Translations under genes and position numbers: made by a program
Part shown: piece by piece, positions 55,042-63,478 of the stretch
Numbering within the stretch: the first letter of the stretch is position 1
How the letters are laid out: each line of letters begins with the position of its first letter
Notes under the pieces: model-generated
What the model was told of the DNA's origin: nothing
What the model saw: only the letters and a program-made list of their open reading frames with translations
Database searches by the model: none
DNA from: Serratia rhizosphaerae
Lineage (GTDB): Bacteria; Pseudomonadota; Gammaproteobacteria; Enterobacterales; Enterobacteriaceae
Direction of reading: 5' to 3'
Length of the DNA stretch: 64,000 nt
NCBI RefSeq assembly: GCF_009817885.1
Contig: NZ_CP041764.1
Coordinates: forward strand, 3,472,001-3,536,000

Positions 55042-55515
55042 TCAGCCGGAGAAAAGCGCTGACCATCGGTCACCGAACAGGGCGATGGCCAGGCCAGCCA
55101 GCATAATCACCGACCCGCACAGCTTGATAAGAGAAAACGGGCGTTCAACGGACCCCATCAGTCCAAAATGATCGATGGCCAGCGACGAGGTAATCTGCCC
55201 GGCGATGGCGAGCCCCAGCAGAGCTGACAACCCGACTCTGGGGGCAAGTATGACATAACTCAGCAGCGCACTGGCGCCAAGCAGGCCGCCCAGCAGGCTC
55301 CACCAGGGCTGGGCAGGAATCGCTGTCAACGAAGCGGCTATCCCGCCCTGCATCAATGCAAAGAGGCCAAGGCACAGCGCGCCGGCGGTAAAAGAAAACA
55401 GCGCCGCAGCGACAGAATCCCCGCCGATGCCTTTAGCCAACTGACCGTTCAGCGTGGTCTGCAAAGTAATGCCCAGTCCCGCGCCGATGGCCAGCAGATA
55501 ATAGACTGCACTCAT
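55042..55515 (-). CDS. YdcZ-type DMT family transporter (DUF606)
   Basis: This 157-residue protein is almost entirely hydrophobic, with about five membrane segments, the half-size form of the drug/metabolite transporter superfamily. GLGITLQTTLNGQLAK at the start and GLAIAGQITSSLAIDHFGLMG near residue 105 are typical of DUF606. The frame is open 57 codons further upstream, but that would run into the amidohydrolase gene; MSAVYYLLAIGAG is the natural start. It begins 11 bp after the amidohydrolase stop, so the two form an operon. Confidence 0.85.
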   Translation of the reverse strand: MSAVYYLLAIGAGLGITLQTTLNGQLAKGIGGDSVAAALFSFTAGALCLGLFALMQGGIAASLTAIPAQPWWSLLGGLLGASALLSYVILAPRVGLSALLGLAIAGQITSSLAIDHFGLMGSVERPFSLIKLCGSVIMLAGLAIALFGDRWSALFSG

Positions 55516-55525
55516 TTCGCACCGC

Positions 55526-56923
55526 CTATCGGGCCGATTCGAGCGGCAGGAAGGCCTCAGCAAAAATGTCAGGCTGGTAGCCTGCGGCAGCAAACAGATG
55601 CTGGCGGGACTCGTCGATCGCCGCACGGAGTCGTTTGCTGTCCACGTCCAAGACTTTGCCGTCGCGTTTAACGACGCGCCCGCCAATCATGACCGTATCA
55701 ATATTGCTGCGTTCGGCCGCGTGCACCACGGTGCCGAATGCGTTACCTGACGGGTAAAGATTTATGTCTTCAGCGCGGATAAGGATCAGGTCCGCCTGTT
55801 TTCCGGGCGTCAGGCTGCCGATTTTGTGCTGCAAACCTGCACAGGCAGCACCGTCTGCGGTGGCGGCTTTCAATAGGTTATGAGCCTGTAGGGTCACCGG
55901 ATGGTGTTTGTTTCCGCAGCACTGCTGCTGTAGCATGCCCATAACGCGCTGCAGGTAGAATGCCACCCGCATCTCCATAAACATGTCGCCGCTGTAGGAC
56001 GTTTCGTTATCCACGCTCAGCCCCGGGCTGATGCCGTGACGTAATGCTGACTGCATGGCGAACATGCCGTCCTCGATGCCATAGTGCGCATCTGAGCGCG
56101 GGCATACGTTTACCCGTACGCCGGCCTCACGCAGGATTCTCCATCCGGCGTCCGGTAGCGCGGTGCAGTGGTTAAAGATGTTATCGGGTCCCAGCAGTCC
56201 TTTCTGGTGCAGTTCTTCCAGTTCATCCGCCATATCTCCGCCGAAAAACTCGGTGATAATCGGCAGGCCCAGTCGTCGGGCTTCCGCCCACAGTTCAGGT
56301 TCCAGCTGTGCCATCACGGCCAGCGAGACCAGGCTGTTATCCTCGTTTTTAAAATACTTTTCCTGCAGGCGCTCCAGATTGCCGGGCCAGTGGGCCTTGT
56401 CCCACTCCCCGGATACGGGCGCGCCGGAAGCGTGTACGGACCGAATACCGGCGTCAAGCAACGCCTCGACGGCAGCATCGGAGTGTGCGGCGGTGCGGCT
56501 GTTGTGCGAATTATCAATAACGGTGGTGATGCCGGCGTCGATGCAGCCCAGAGCGGTAAGCAGGTTGCCGATATACATGTCTGCCGGGCGATAGTATTTG
56601 GCAAAAGAGTAGTGCGTTGCGTTGCAGTAGTCTTCAAGCGTTGCGGCATTCGGGTTAAGCCGGCGTAGCTGCCCCTCCCATGAGTGGCGATGGGTATCGA
56701 CCATTCCCGGCATGGCAATCATGCCGGGGGCGTCGATAACGACGGCATCGCCGGCATCAATGTTTTCATTTATGGCCGTGATGGCGCTGCCTTCGATAAG
56801 AATATCGCCGCTAACCAAATTACCTACATCGTCGTCCATGCTGAGAACCGTGGCTCCGCGGATCAGCGTCCGGGGGGCCTGCGAGTCAGCGGTCTGCACT
56901 ATATTTCGGGTATAATCAGTCAT
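55526..56923 (-). CDS. Amidohydrolase family protein (ATZ/TRZ-like deaminase or chlorohydrolase)
   Basis: This 465-residue metal-dependent hydrolase has a small beta-sandwich plus TIM barrel. Visible ligands are His78 and His80 (VDTHRHSWEG), His252 (NHCTAL) and Asp305 (LSVDNETSYSGDM), with NVCPRSDAHYG also typical of the ATZ/TRZ group. At the strand where relatives carry a fourth His (usually HxxE-like), this protein reads PIITEFFGGDM. The C terminus (GSLTPGKQADLILI) is standard. The substrate is unknown; it heads an operon with a transporter and is divergent from a LysR gene. Confidence 0.87.
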   Translation of the reverse strand: MTDYTRNIVQTADSQAPRTLIRGATVLSMDDDVGNLVSGDILIEGSAITAINENIDAGDAVVIDAPGMIAMPGMVDTHRHSWEGQLRRLNPNAATLEDYCNATHYSFAKYYRPADMYIGNLLTALGCIDAGITTVIDNSHNSRTAAHSDAAVEALLDAGIRSVHASGAPVSGEWDKAHWPGNLERLQEKYFKNEDNSLVSLAVMAQLEPELWAEARRLGLPIITEFFGGDMADELEELHQKGLLGPDNIFNHCTALPDAGWRILREAGVRVNVCPRSDAHYGIEDGMFAMQSALRHGISPGLSVDNETSYSGDMFMEMRVAFYLQRVMGMLQQQCCGNKHHPVTLQAHNLLKAATADGAACAGLQHKIGSLTPGKQADLILIRAEDINLYPSGNAFGTVVHAAERSNIDTVMIGGRVVKRDGKVLDVDSKRLRAAIDESRQHLFAAAGYQPDIFAEAFLPLESAR

Positions 56924-57072
56924 CTTCAGTTCACCTTTTTTAAATGTTGTGACGTAAAAGGTACGTAAAGCGATACTTCCGAAAAAGGCAGCTAAACTGT
57001 TTTCATTATTCAGTAATCACGAACAATAATGGGCTTCTGTTGCTTCTTCATTGTGGCTCATGGAAAAAGAAT

Positions 57073-57987
57073 ATGGATCGTATCCAGGCAATGCATGTTT
57101 TTGTCCGTGTGGCGGAAGCCGGGAGCTTTATTCTCGCGGCGGAAACCCTTTCCCTACCGGCTTCAACGGTAAGCAGCACGATTAAAAATCTTGAAAAACA
57201 TCTGCAGGTGCGCCTGCTGAACAGAACAACGCGGCGGGTCAGCCTGACGAGCGAAGGCGCACAGTATCTGGCGCAATGTCGGGAAATACTCGCGCTGATT
57301 GATCATACGGAGTCCAGCCTGACGGATTCGGCAAAACGGCCGCAGGGACGTTTACGGGTTGATATGCCCGGAGGCATCGCCCATTTCATCGTTATGCCGA
57401 ATCTGAAAGACTTTTACAGACGCTACCCGGATATCTACCTGATGATAGGCGTCAACGATCGGCAGGTCGATCTCGTTCAGGAGGGGGTGGATTGCGTCAT
57501 TCGGACAGGAGAGCTGAATGACTCCACGCTCGTTGCGCGCCCGCTCGGCCGGTTTCGCTGGGTGACGTGTGCCTCTCCGGCCTATCTCAGAGAGCACGGT
57601 ACTCCGCAGACGCCTGGAGAGTTGTCTCAGCATCGGGCCATCCATTATTTTTCAGGCCATACCCGGCGCCCGGGGGAAATGTGTTTTGCCAGCGGCAGTG
57701 AAAAAGTGTCGGTTCCGGTCAGTGGCGCTGTTGCCGTTAATGAGACCGGGCTTTACATCAAAATGTGTCTTGAAGGATTTGGGCTGGCGCAACTTGCCGA
57801 ACGCGTGGTTTCGGAACATTTGCAGGAAGGTCGGCTGATAGAAGTTCTGGTGGACTGGCAGTCTGCGGCCGTACCGGTGACCTTACTTTATCCGCATCAG
57901 CGTTTTCTCTCCCCGGCCGTGCGCGCATTTGCTGACTGGATAACCGAGCTTGTCCGCGACGGCCATTCGGCAATTGAGGGCGGATAG
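57073..57987 (+). CDS. LysR-family transcriptional regulator (divergent from amidohydrolase)
   Basis: This 304-residue protein has an N-terminal winged helix (MDRIQAMHVFVRVAEAGSFI, AAETLSLPASTVSSTIKNLE) and a LysR substrate-binding domain. The frame opens at 57040, but MDRIQAMHVF is the standard start. It is transcribed away from the amidohydrolase operon across a 149-bp gap, and so probably regulates it. It converges on another LysR gene. Confidence 0.9.
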   Translation: MDRIQAMHVFVRVAEAGSFILAAETLSLPASTVSSTIKNLEKHLQVRLLNRTTRRVSLTSEGAQYLAQCREILALIDHTESSLTDSAKRPQGRLRVDMPGGIAHFIVMPNLKDFYRRYPDIYLMIGVNDRQVDLVQEGVDCVIRTGELNDSTLVARPLGRFRWVTCASPAYLREHGTPQTPGELSQHRAIHYFSGHTRRPGEMCFASGSEKVSVPVSGAVAVNETGLYIKMCLEGFGLAQLAERVVSEHLQEGRLIEVLVDWQSAAVPVTLLYPHQRFLSPAVRAFADWITELVRDGHSAIEGG

Positions 57988-58073
57988 TGGGCGTCATCGC
58001 ATTCAGGCCCATGAACAGTGTGGCCCGCCTAAAGCAGGGAAGGGGATTTACCGCCATCTCCCCCGGGCCGGGG

Positions 58074-58973
58074 TCACTCGCCTGCGTTAAACACGCTTCT
58101 GGCCCACTCAATAAAAATACGCACTTTAGAGGGCAACTGACGATTTTCCGGCCAGGCGATATGTATCGGTATCGGCGTGTTGTGCCAGTCAGGAAACAGC
58201 TCGACCATTTGCCCGTTTGATAGATATTCCTCCACCAGAAACCGGTATGTCGTCACTACGCCCAAGCCATTAAGCGCGGCTGTACGCGCGCCCATGGAAT
58301 CATTCACCGCAAACTGCCACTGCGCGCTGACTCTTTCTGTCTGACCGTCACGATAAAGCTCATTAACCACCATTTGTCCGGTGCGGGGGGAAACAATCTG
58401 CACCAGCGTATGCCCCAGAGCCAGGTCGGCAGGATGCACCGGCAGTCCGGCGCGCTCAATATATTGGCGGCTGGCGCAGGTGACCTGCGCCAGTTCCCCT
58501 AAAGAGCGGGCAATCAGCGAGTCGTTATACAGCTCACCAATCCGTATGACACAATCAATATTCTGTTCGATCAGATTGACCGTTCGGTTGCCGACGCTGA
58601 CCTCGATCTGGATATCGGGATAGCGGGCCAGAAAATCGGGCAACGCCGGTATCACCAGGCAATAGGCCAGGGCGTTCGGTATCTCTACGCGTATTTTCCC
58701 CCGAGGTTGCATTGCTGACATCTGCACGTTGCTATCCAGAATGTCGAGGCTTTCCAGCAACCGTAACGTCCCCTGATAGTAAATCCGCCCCTGCTCGGTC
58801 AGGTTTAACGTACGTGAAGTACGGTTAAGCAGCTTCACGCCCAGCTCATGCTCCAGTGCCTGGATATGCCTGGTGATGGTGGACTTGGGGATATTGAGCC
58901 GACCGGCAGCGCTGACAAAAGAGCCGGAATCCACCACCCGGACAAAAGAGCGCATCATTGTAAGCCTATCCAA
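58074..58973 (-). CDS. LysR-family transcriptional regulator (divergent from MBL hydrolase)
   Basis: This 299-residue regulator begins MDRLTMMRSFVRVVDSGSFV with helix-turn-helix SAAGRLNIPKSTITRHIQAL. It belongs to the same CrgA-like LysR group as its convergent neighbour (57,073-57,987), with similar LLNRTSRTLNLTEQG and DCVIRIGEL blocks; the two may be distant paralogues. It is divergent from the MBL-hydrolase/alpha-beta-hydrolase pair across 127 bp. Confidence 0.9.
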   Translation of the reverse strand: MDRLTMMRSFVRVVDSGSFVSAAGRLNIPKSTITRHIQALEHELGVKLLNRTSRTLNLTEQGRIYYQGTLRLLESLDILDSNVQMSAMQPRGKIRVEIPNALAYCLVIPALPDFLARYPDIQIEVSVGNRTVNLIEQNIDCVIRIGELYNDSLIARSLGELAQVTCASRQYIERAGLPVHPADLALGHTLVQIVSPRTGQMVVNELYRDGQTERVSAQWQFAVNDSMGARTAALNGLGVVTTYRFLVEEYLSNGQMVELFPDWHNTPIPIHIAWPENRQLPSKVRIFIEWARSVFNAGE

Positions 58974-59100
58974 TCTTGTTTACCTCAGCCTATCGTTGCG
59001 AAATCCGCAACCATCCATCCCCGCCGCCTATCTTGTTCTCGCGGGATAAACCGGTAAGTATGAAACCTGTTATAGGGTGAACATGAAGGTGAGTAAAGTT

Positions 59101-59985
59101 ATGTCTGTTATTACTACGCATAAAATCGGCCGTGCACGGATAAGCAAAATCCCGGAGCTGGCGTTGGAAAATATACCGGGATCGTTTCTCTATCCGCAAT
59201 GGCAGGACGAGATCGCGCAAGACGCTGCAAAGGCATTGCCTGACGACTTTTTCTCCGATGGATTTACCTCTCTGGCGCAAAGTACCCATAGCTGGTTATT
59301 GCAGGTCGACGGGCTAACCTTGCTGATTGATACGGCGTCCGGTAATGGGAAATCACGACCTCACAACCCGCTGTTCCATCAACTGGATGTGCCGTATCTC
59401 GCCCGGCTTCGTGAGGCCGGCGTGGAGCCGGAGCAGGTAGATTATGTCTTTAATACCCACCTGCATGTCGATCATGTTGGCTGGAATACCGTGCTGCGTG
59501 AAGGACGCTGGGTACCTACCTTTCCTAACGCACGCTATCTCTTTTCGCAGAAAGAGAGTGTGTTTTATGCAGATCCTCAAAACGTACGGCAGCCGAGCGA
59601 ATTCGTTTATGAAGACAGCGTCGCCCCGGTTATCGCTGCCGGTGCGGATATGCGTATAAACAGCGATGACGATTTTCCATTGGCAGGCTTCCGGCTCCAT
59701 TCCACGCCAGGACATAGCTATGACCACCTGTCGTTGAGTTTTACTTCAGAAGGTGAAACGGCCTTTTTCTGGGGAGATGTTATGCATCATCCGCTACAAA
59801 TAGCGCTCCCTCAGTGGAATTCGGTGTTTTGTGAGTTTCCCGAACGGTCTCTGCATTCGCGCCGCCAAGCGCTGGAATTCGCCGTAGAGACGGGCGCAAC
59901 CGTATTTACCACCCATTTCCCCGGCGCCTCGGCAGGGAAAATCGAAGCAAATGCTGAAGGCAAATTACGGTGGTTATCGTTATAG
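59101..59985 (+). CDS. MBL-fold metallo-hydrolase
   Basis: This 294-residue protein has the metal-binding motif HLHVDH (His120, His122, Asp124, His125) and a further GHSYDH block near residue 205. The fold includes lactonases, thioesterases and beta-lactamase-like enzymes, including AHL lactonases that use HxHxDH. No signal peptide is seen, so it is cytosolic. The frame opens upstream at 59077, but AAGGTGAG at 59088-59095 fits the ATG at 59101. The next gene follows after 13 bp. Confidence 0.85.
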   Translation: MSVITTHKIGRARISKIPELALENIPGSFLYPQWQDEIAQDAAKALPDDFFSDGFTSLAQSTHSWLLQVDGLTLLIDTASGNGKSRPHNPLFHQLDVPYLARLREAGVEPEQVDYVFNTHLHVDHVGWNTVLREGRWVPTFPNARYLFSQKESVFYADPQNVRQPSEFVYEDSVAPVIAAGADMRINSDDDFPLAGFRLHSTPGHSYDHLSLSFTSEGETAFFWGDVMHHPLQIALPQWNSVFCEFPERSLHSRRQALEFAVETGATVFTTHFPGASAGKIEANAEGKLRWLSL

Positions 59986-59998
59986 ATGAGGAGCCAAC

Positions 59999-60970
59999 AT
60001 GTCTGAGCAGCAAATTTTTAGCGAAAGTTTTTTGATCCCTTCTGATACCCACGGTATTGAATTGAACGTTATCAGAAAATGTCTGGATAAAAACCAGACC
60101 TATGATGAATCAAAAACCTTATTGATGGTGCACGGCGCAACGTATTCGTCCGGCAGTCTGTATGATACGCCGGTTGCGGGCGCCTCTTTTATGGATCATC
60201 TGGCCTACGCGGGGTTTGATGTGTACGCCGTAGATGTGCGGGGTTACGGCGGTTCAACCCGCCCACAGGCGATGACACAGCCGACACGCTCTGGCCTGCC
60301 GCTGGGCCGTACGGAGACCGCGGTGCGTGATTTTACCTGCGCAGCGAACTTTCTGTTGAACACAAGACAACTGAAACAACTTAATATTTTTGGTATGTCC
60401 TGGGGAGGCACTATCGCTGCAACCTATACAACGAAAAATAACGAAAAAGTGCGCCGTCTCGGCCTGCTTGCGCCTCAATGGCTCAGCCATAAACCGGTTC
60501 CCATTGATTCCGGGGACGCGTTGGGAGCCTGGCGTATCGTTAATATGCATGCGGCGAAGCAGCACTGGCTGAGCGGGGCGCCTGCCGACAAGCGTGATAG
60601 CCTGATCCACGCAGGAACCTTTGACGCCTGGGTCGAGCGTACCTTACCTGATGAACCTGACGCAGAATTACGTGCGCATGCCTCATTTAAATCAGGCAAT
60701 GGCCCTATTCAGGATATACGGGAATATTGGACAGCAAATAAGCCTTACTACGATCCGAAAGATATCGACGTTCCCGTCATTCTGATTCACGGTGAATGGG
60801 ATATTGATGTGCCCATTGATTTAGCACAAGACTGGTTCCTGAGAGCAACTGGTTCACCAGAAAAAAGATGGGTTGAAATTGGTGAAGCGACGCACATGCT
60901 GATATTGGAAAAAAATCGGTTGTCGGCAATACACGCCCTAACGGATTTTATTTCTGCGCCCCGTTTGTGA
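59999..60970 (+). CDS. Alpha/beta hydrolase
   Basis: This 323-residue cytosolic enzyme has the catalytic triad visible: Ser134 in FGMSWGGT, Asp269 in IHGEWDIDVP and His300 in GEATHMLI. The oxyanion-loop motif MVHGATYSSG lies near residue 43. Such enzymes include esterases and lactone or amide hydrolases. It probably works on the same compound as the MBL hydrolase upstream, under the divergent LysR gene. Confidence 0.88.
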   Translation: MSEQQIFSESFLIPSDTHGIELNVIRKCLDKNQTYDESKTLLMVHGATYSSGSLYDTPVAGASFMDHLAYAGFDVYAVDVRGYGGSTRPQAMTQPTRSGLPLGRTETAVRDFTCAANFLLNTRQLKQLNIFGMSWGGTIAATYTTKNNEKVRRLGLLAPQWLSHKPVPIDSGDALGAWRIVNMHAAKQHWLSGAPADKRDSLIHAGTFDAWVERTLPDEPDAELRAHASFKSGNGPIQDIREYWTANKPYYDPKDIDVPVILIHGEWDIDVPIDLAQDWFLRATGSPEKRWVEIGEATHMLILEKNRLSAIHALTDFISAPRL

Positions 60971-61035
60971 GCGACGGGGAGAAGGCTTGCCTCCGTCAAC
61001 TTATTCAGAACAGACAGGAACTCGTTGCCCCCGGC

Positions 61036-61117
61036 GTGGATTCCATCCGCGCAGGGGGCACACCCTACCATCACAGGGTGCTGACATTATGCCCGCTGCT
61101 GAAGCCGGCATCGGAGC
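61036..61117 (+). repeat. Degenerate ~85-bp segment, copy 2
   Basis: Collinear with 48,395-48,480 (see copy 1). It sits in the gap between the alpha/beta hydrolase and the convergent MFS gene and contains the small hairpin CACCCT...AGGGTG (61061-61080). No gene is convincing here. Confidence 0.6.
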
Positions 61118-61137
61118 GTGCCGCTGCGGCCGTGGAA

Positions 61138-62337
61138 TCAGCCTCTTGTCTCCGCAACGGTCCGAAAGTCAGCGGCGCGACTGCGAGCGATCAGGGCCAG
61201 CAGTAGCGCCAGACCCAGCGTCGAGACGATGGCGCCGGTGACGCCCGTATAGCCGATGCCGACGGTACCGATCGTCACGCCGCCCAGCACAGAGCCCAGG
61301 GCGATGCCAGAGTTGAAACCCGCGATGTTCAGACCTGCAGCGACGCCGTGGGCGTGCGGCGCATGCCGTTCGGCGATAGTGATAAGGCGGGCCTGCAGGG
61401 CCGGTACGGAAGCGAAGCTAAACAGGCCCAGCAAGGCAACCAGTATGCCCATGGCTACGGCCGAGGAGGCAAAGAGCCACATTCCCAGCACGACCAGGGC
61501 AATGGCGGAGATAACAATCACGCTGGCGCGGTTGACGCCCATCCGGTCGGTTATTTTGCCGCCGATGACGTTGCCGATGGCCGCCAACACGCCGTAGGCC
61601 AGCATAAACAGGCTGACGGTGGCGGCGCTAACCTGCGTCACGTCGGTCAGCAGCGGCGCGATAAAGGTGTAGGCCGTGAACGAACCGGCATAGCCCAGGA
61701 CGGTGACCAAGGCAGCCAGCAACAGGGTCGGGTGGAAGATAGCCTTCAGGGCCTGCGCAACGGACTCACTACCTGCATGTTCCCCATTTCTGGGTGGCTC
61801 CTTCATCCCCAGCAGCAGGCCCAGAAAACCCAAGGCGCCGAATGCGGCAATCGCGCCGAGTACCGGTCGCCAGGTATTTATACCGCCCAGATAAGTACTG
61901 ATGGGGACGCCGATCGCCATGGCTATCGTGAAGCCGCCGAATACCACCGCGACGGCGCTGCCGGCTTTCTTTGCGCCGACGAGGCGCGCTGCCGTGCTGG
62001 AGGCGACCGCGAGGAACAGACCGTGTCCGAGCCCGGCAATAAAGCGCGCAATCAGCATCATCGAGATGCTGGTGGCAAGCGCCGCGGCCAGACTGCCAAT
62101 GGTGAAGACCAGCATCGTCGTCAGCATGGTCCGCTTGCGGGACCAGTTGGCCGTTAAGGCGGTCAGCACCGGTGCGGCAAAGGTTGCGCCCAGGGCATAC
62201 CAGGTCACTGCGCGGCCGACGTGTTCGACGCTGACGTTCAGGTTTTGGGCAATAACGTCAGTCAGGCCGATAGGAACGAATTCAGCCAGGCCCAGCGCAA
62301 AGGCGCTGAGCGTAAAGATATAGACGATGAGCGGCAT
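61138..62337 (-). CDS. MFS exporter, DHA1 type (AraJ/CmlA-like)
   Basis: This 399-residue protein has twelve hydrophobic segments and the DHA1 pattern: ALGLAEFVPIGL in helix 1 and the GPL-type helix 5 block AVVFGGFTIAMAIGVPISTYLGG, given in part as AIGVPISTYLGG. Family members export drugs or sugars (AraJ, SotB). The frame opens 12 codons upstream, but MPLIVYIFTLSAFALG is the usual start. It is divergent from a LysR gene, likely its regulator. Confidence 0.87.
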   Translation of the reverse strand: MPLIVYIFTLSAFALGLAEFVPIGLTDVIAQNLNVSVEHVGRAVTWYALGATFAAPVLTALTANWSRKRTMLTTMLVFTIGSLAAALATSISMMLIARFIAGLGHGLFLAVASSTAARLVGAKKAGSAVAVVFGGFTIAMAIGVPISTYLGGINTWRPVLGAIAAFGALGFLGLLLGMKEPPRNGEHAGSESVAQALKAIFHPTLLLAALVTVLGYAGSFTAYTFIAPLLTDVTQVSAATVSLFMLAYGVLAAIGNVIGGKITDRMGVNRASVIVISAIALVVLGMWLFASSAVAMGILVALLGLFSFASVPALQARLITIAERHAPHAHGVAAGLNIAGFNSGIALGSVLGGVTIGTVGIGYTGVTGAIVSTLGLALLLALIARSRAADFRTVAETRG

Positions 62338-62512
62338 GACAATCTCTCTTGATGAATCAGGGTAAACGGCCATTGGCCGCCGTTGGCCAGCAGAGTAGAG
62401 AGCGTTGTGAAATATGAGAAATTATTATTTAATCTATCAGTGATAAATATTTTTATGTCTTGGCGTGCCGAGGCCTGACGATGCACCGGCGCGGCTGAAA
62501 GGAAGACGATAC

Positions 62513-63403
62513 ATGAGTCATCTCGACCATCTGCGCACCTTTATCGAGGCCTACCGGTTACAGTCGTTCTCGCGGGCGGCCGAGTCCCTGGGCATGACGC
62601 AGCCTGCGGCATCGCTGCACATTCAGGCGTTGGAAGCCTTTGTCGGTAAACCGCTGTTTGTACGGCGCGCCCGCGGCGTTACCGCAACGGAAGCGGCCGA
62701 TGAGCTGGCGCGGGCGATCGGTCCGATGATTGATGGGTTGGAAACCAGGATGGCCTCCTACCGCAGCGGCGGCGAACTGGGGGGAACGGTGCATATTGCC
62801 GGGCCGTCTGATTTCATCTATTCCAGAATCGCGGCGGGACTGGCCCCGCTGTTGGGACAAGGGTTTCGTATCCGGGTTCATACCGGCAACCGGGAACGTA
62901 TCTACGCACTGTTAAATAATGCCACGGCCGATCTGGCGATTACCGCCTCGATGCCGGATGAGCGTTCACACGGTTTTGCCCGGCTGTTGACAGAGCGCTT
63001 TCTGCTGGTGTCGGCGCCAGAGATGGCTGAACAGCTGGGGCCGCACCCTACTGCAGAACAGTTTGCCGGCCTCCCGCTGATTGCGTTTGACGAGGATCTG
63101 CCTCTGATTCGGCCTGTCTGGACCGCGCTGTTTCAATTGGCGCCAACCCTGCAGGCGGCGTTAACCATTCCCGATCTGCGCATCATTCAGGATCTGGTGA
63201 TTAAAGGGCAGGGCTGGAGCGTGCTGCCTGACTATCAGTGCGTTGATGCGCTGGCATCGGGAACGTTGGTGTCCCTCACCCCGGCTGAAGATGCGCCGAC
63301 CAACAATCTGTATCTGGTGTGGAATAAGGCATCAATGCGTAATCCGCGCATTGTGCACGTACGTGATTTTATCCTCGGTCTGTTTGGCGGGGGCAATGAC
63401 TGA
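62513..63403 (+). CDS. LysR-family transcriptional regulator (divergent from MFS exporter)
   Basis: This 296-residue regulator has an N-terminal helix-turn-helix (AAESLGMTQPAASLHIQALEAF) and a C-terminal effector-binding domain. MSHLDHLRTFIEAYRLQSF is the natural start; the frame opens 16 codons earlier. It is separated by 175 bp from the divergent exporter gene. Confidence 0.9.
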   Translation: MSHLDHLRTFIEAYRLQSFSRAAESLGMTQPAASLHIQALEAFVGKPLFVRRARGVTATEAADELARAIGPMIDGLETRMASYRSGGELGGTVHIAGPSDFIYSRIAAGLAPLLGQGFRIRVHTGNRERIYALLNNATADLAITASMPDERSHGFARLLTERFLLVSAPEMAEQLGPHPTAEQFAGLPLIAFDEDLPLIRPVWTALFQLAPTLQAALTIPDLRIIQDLVIKGQGWSVLPDYQCVDALASGTLVSLTPAEDAPTNNLYLVWNKASMRNPRIVHVRDFILGLFGGGND

Positions 63404-63478
63404 CCCTTGGCCTACTGCAACGTTGTCCGCTATGAAGCGGCACCAACCTGCACTCTTGCGGGCTTTGTGACCCTGATA

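Noticed and set aside
55516..55686. 57-codon N-terminal extension of the YdcZ-type gene
   Set aside because: It lies within the amidohydrolase coding region and lacks the hydrophobic character of the family.
60967..61206. Short open frames over the second degenerate segment
   Set aside because: They overlap the 3' end of the MFS gene, and the matching region at 48.4 kb has stops or no start codon; better described as degenerate repeat DNA.
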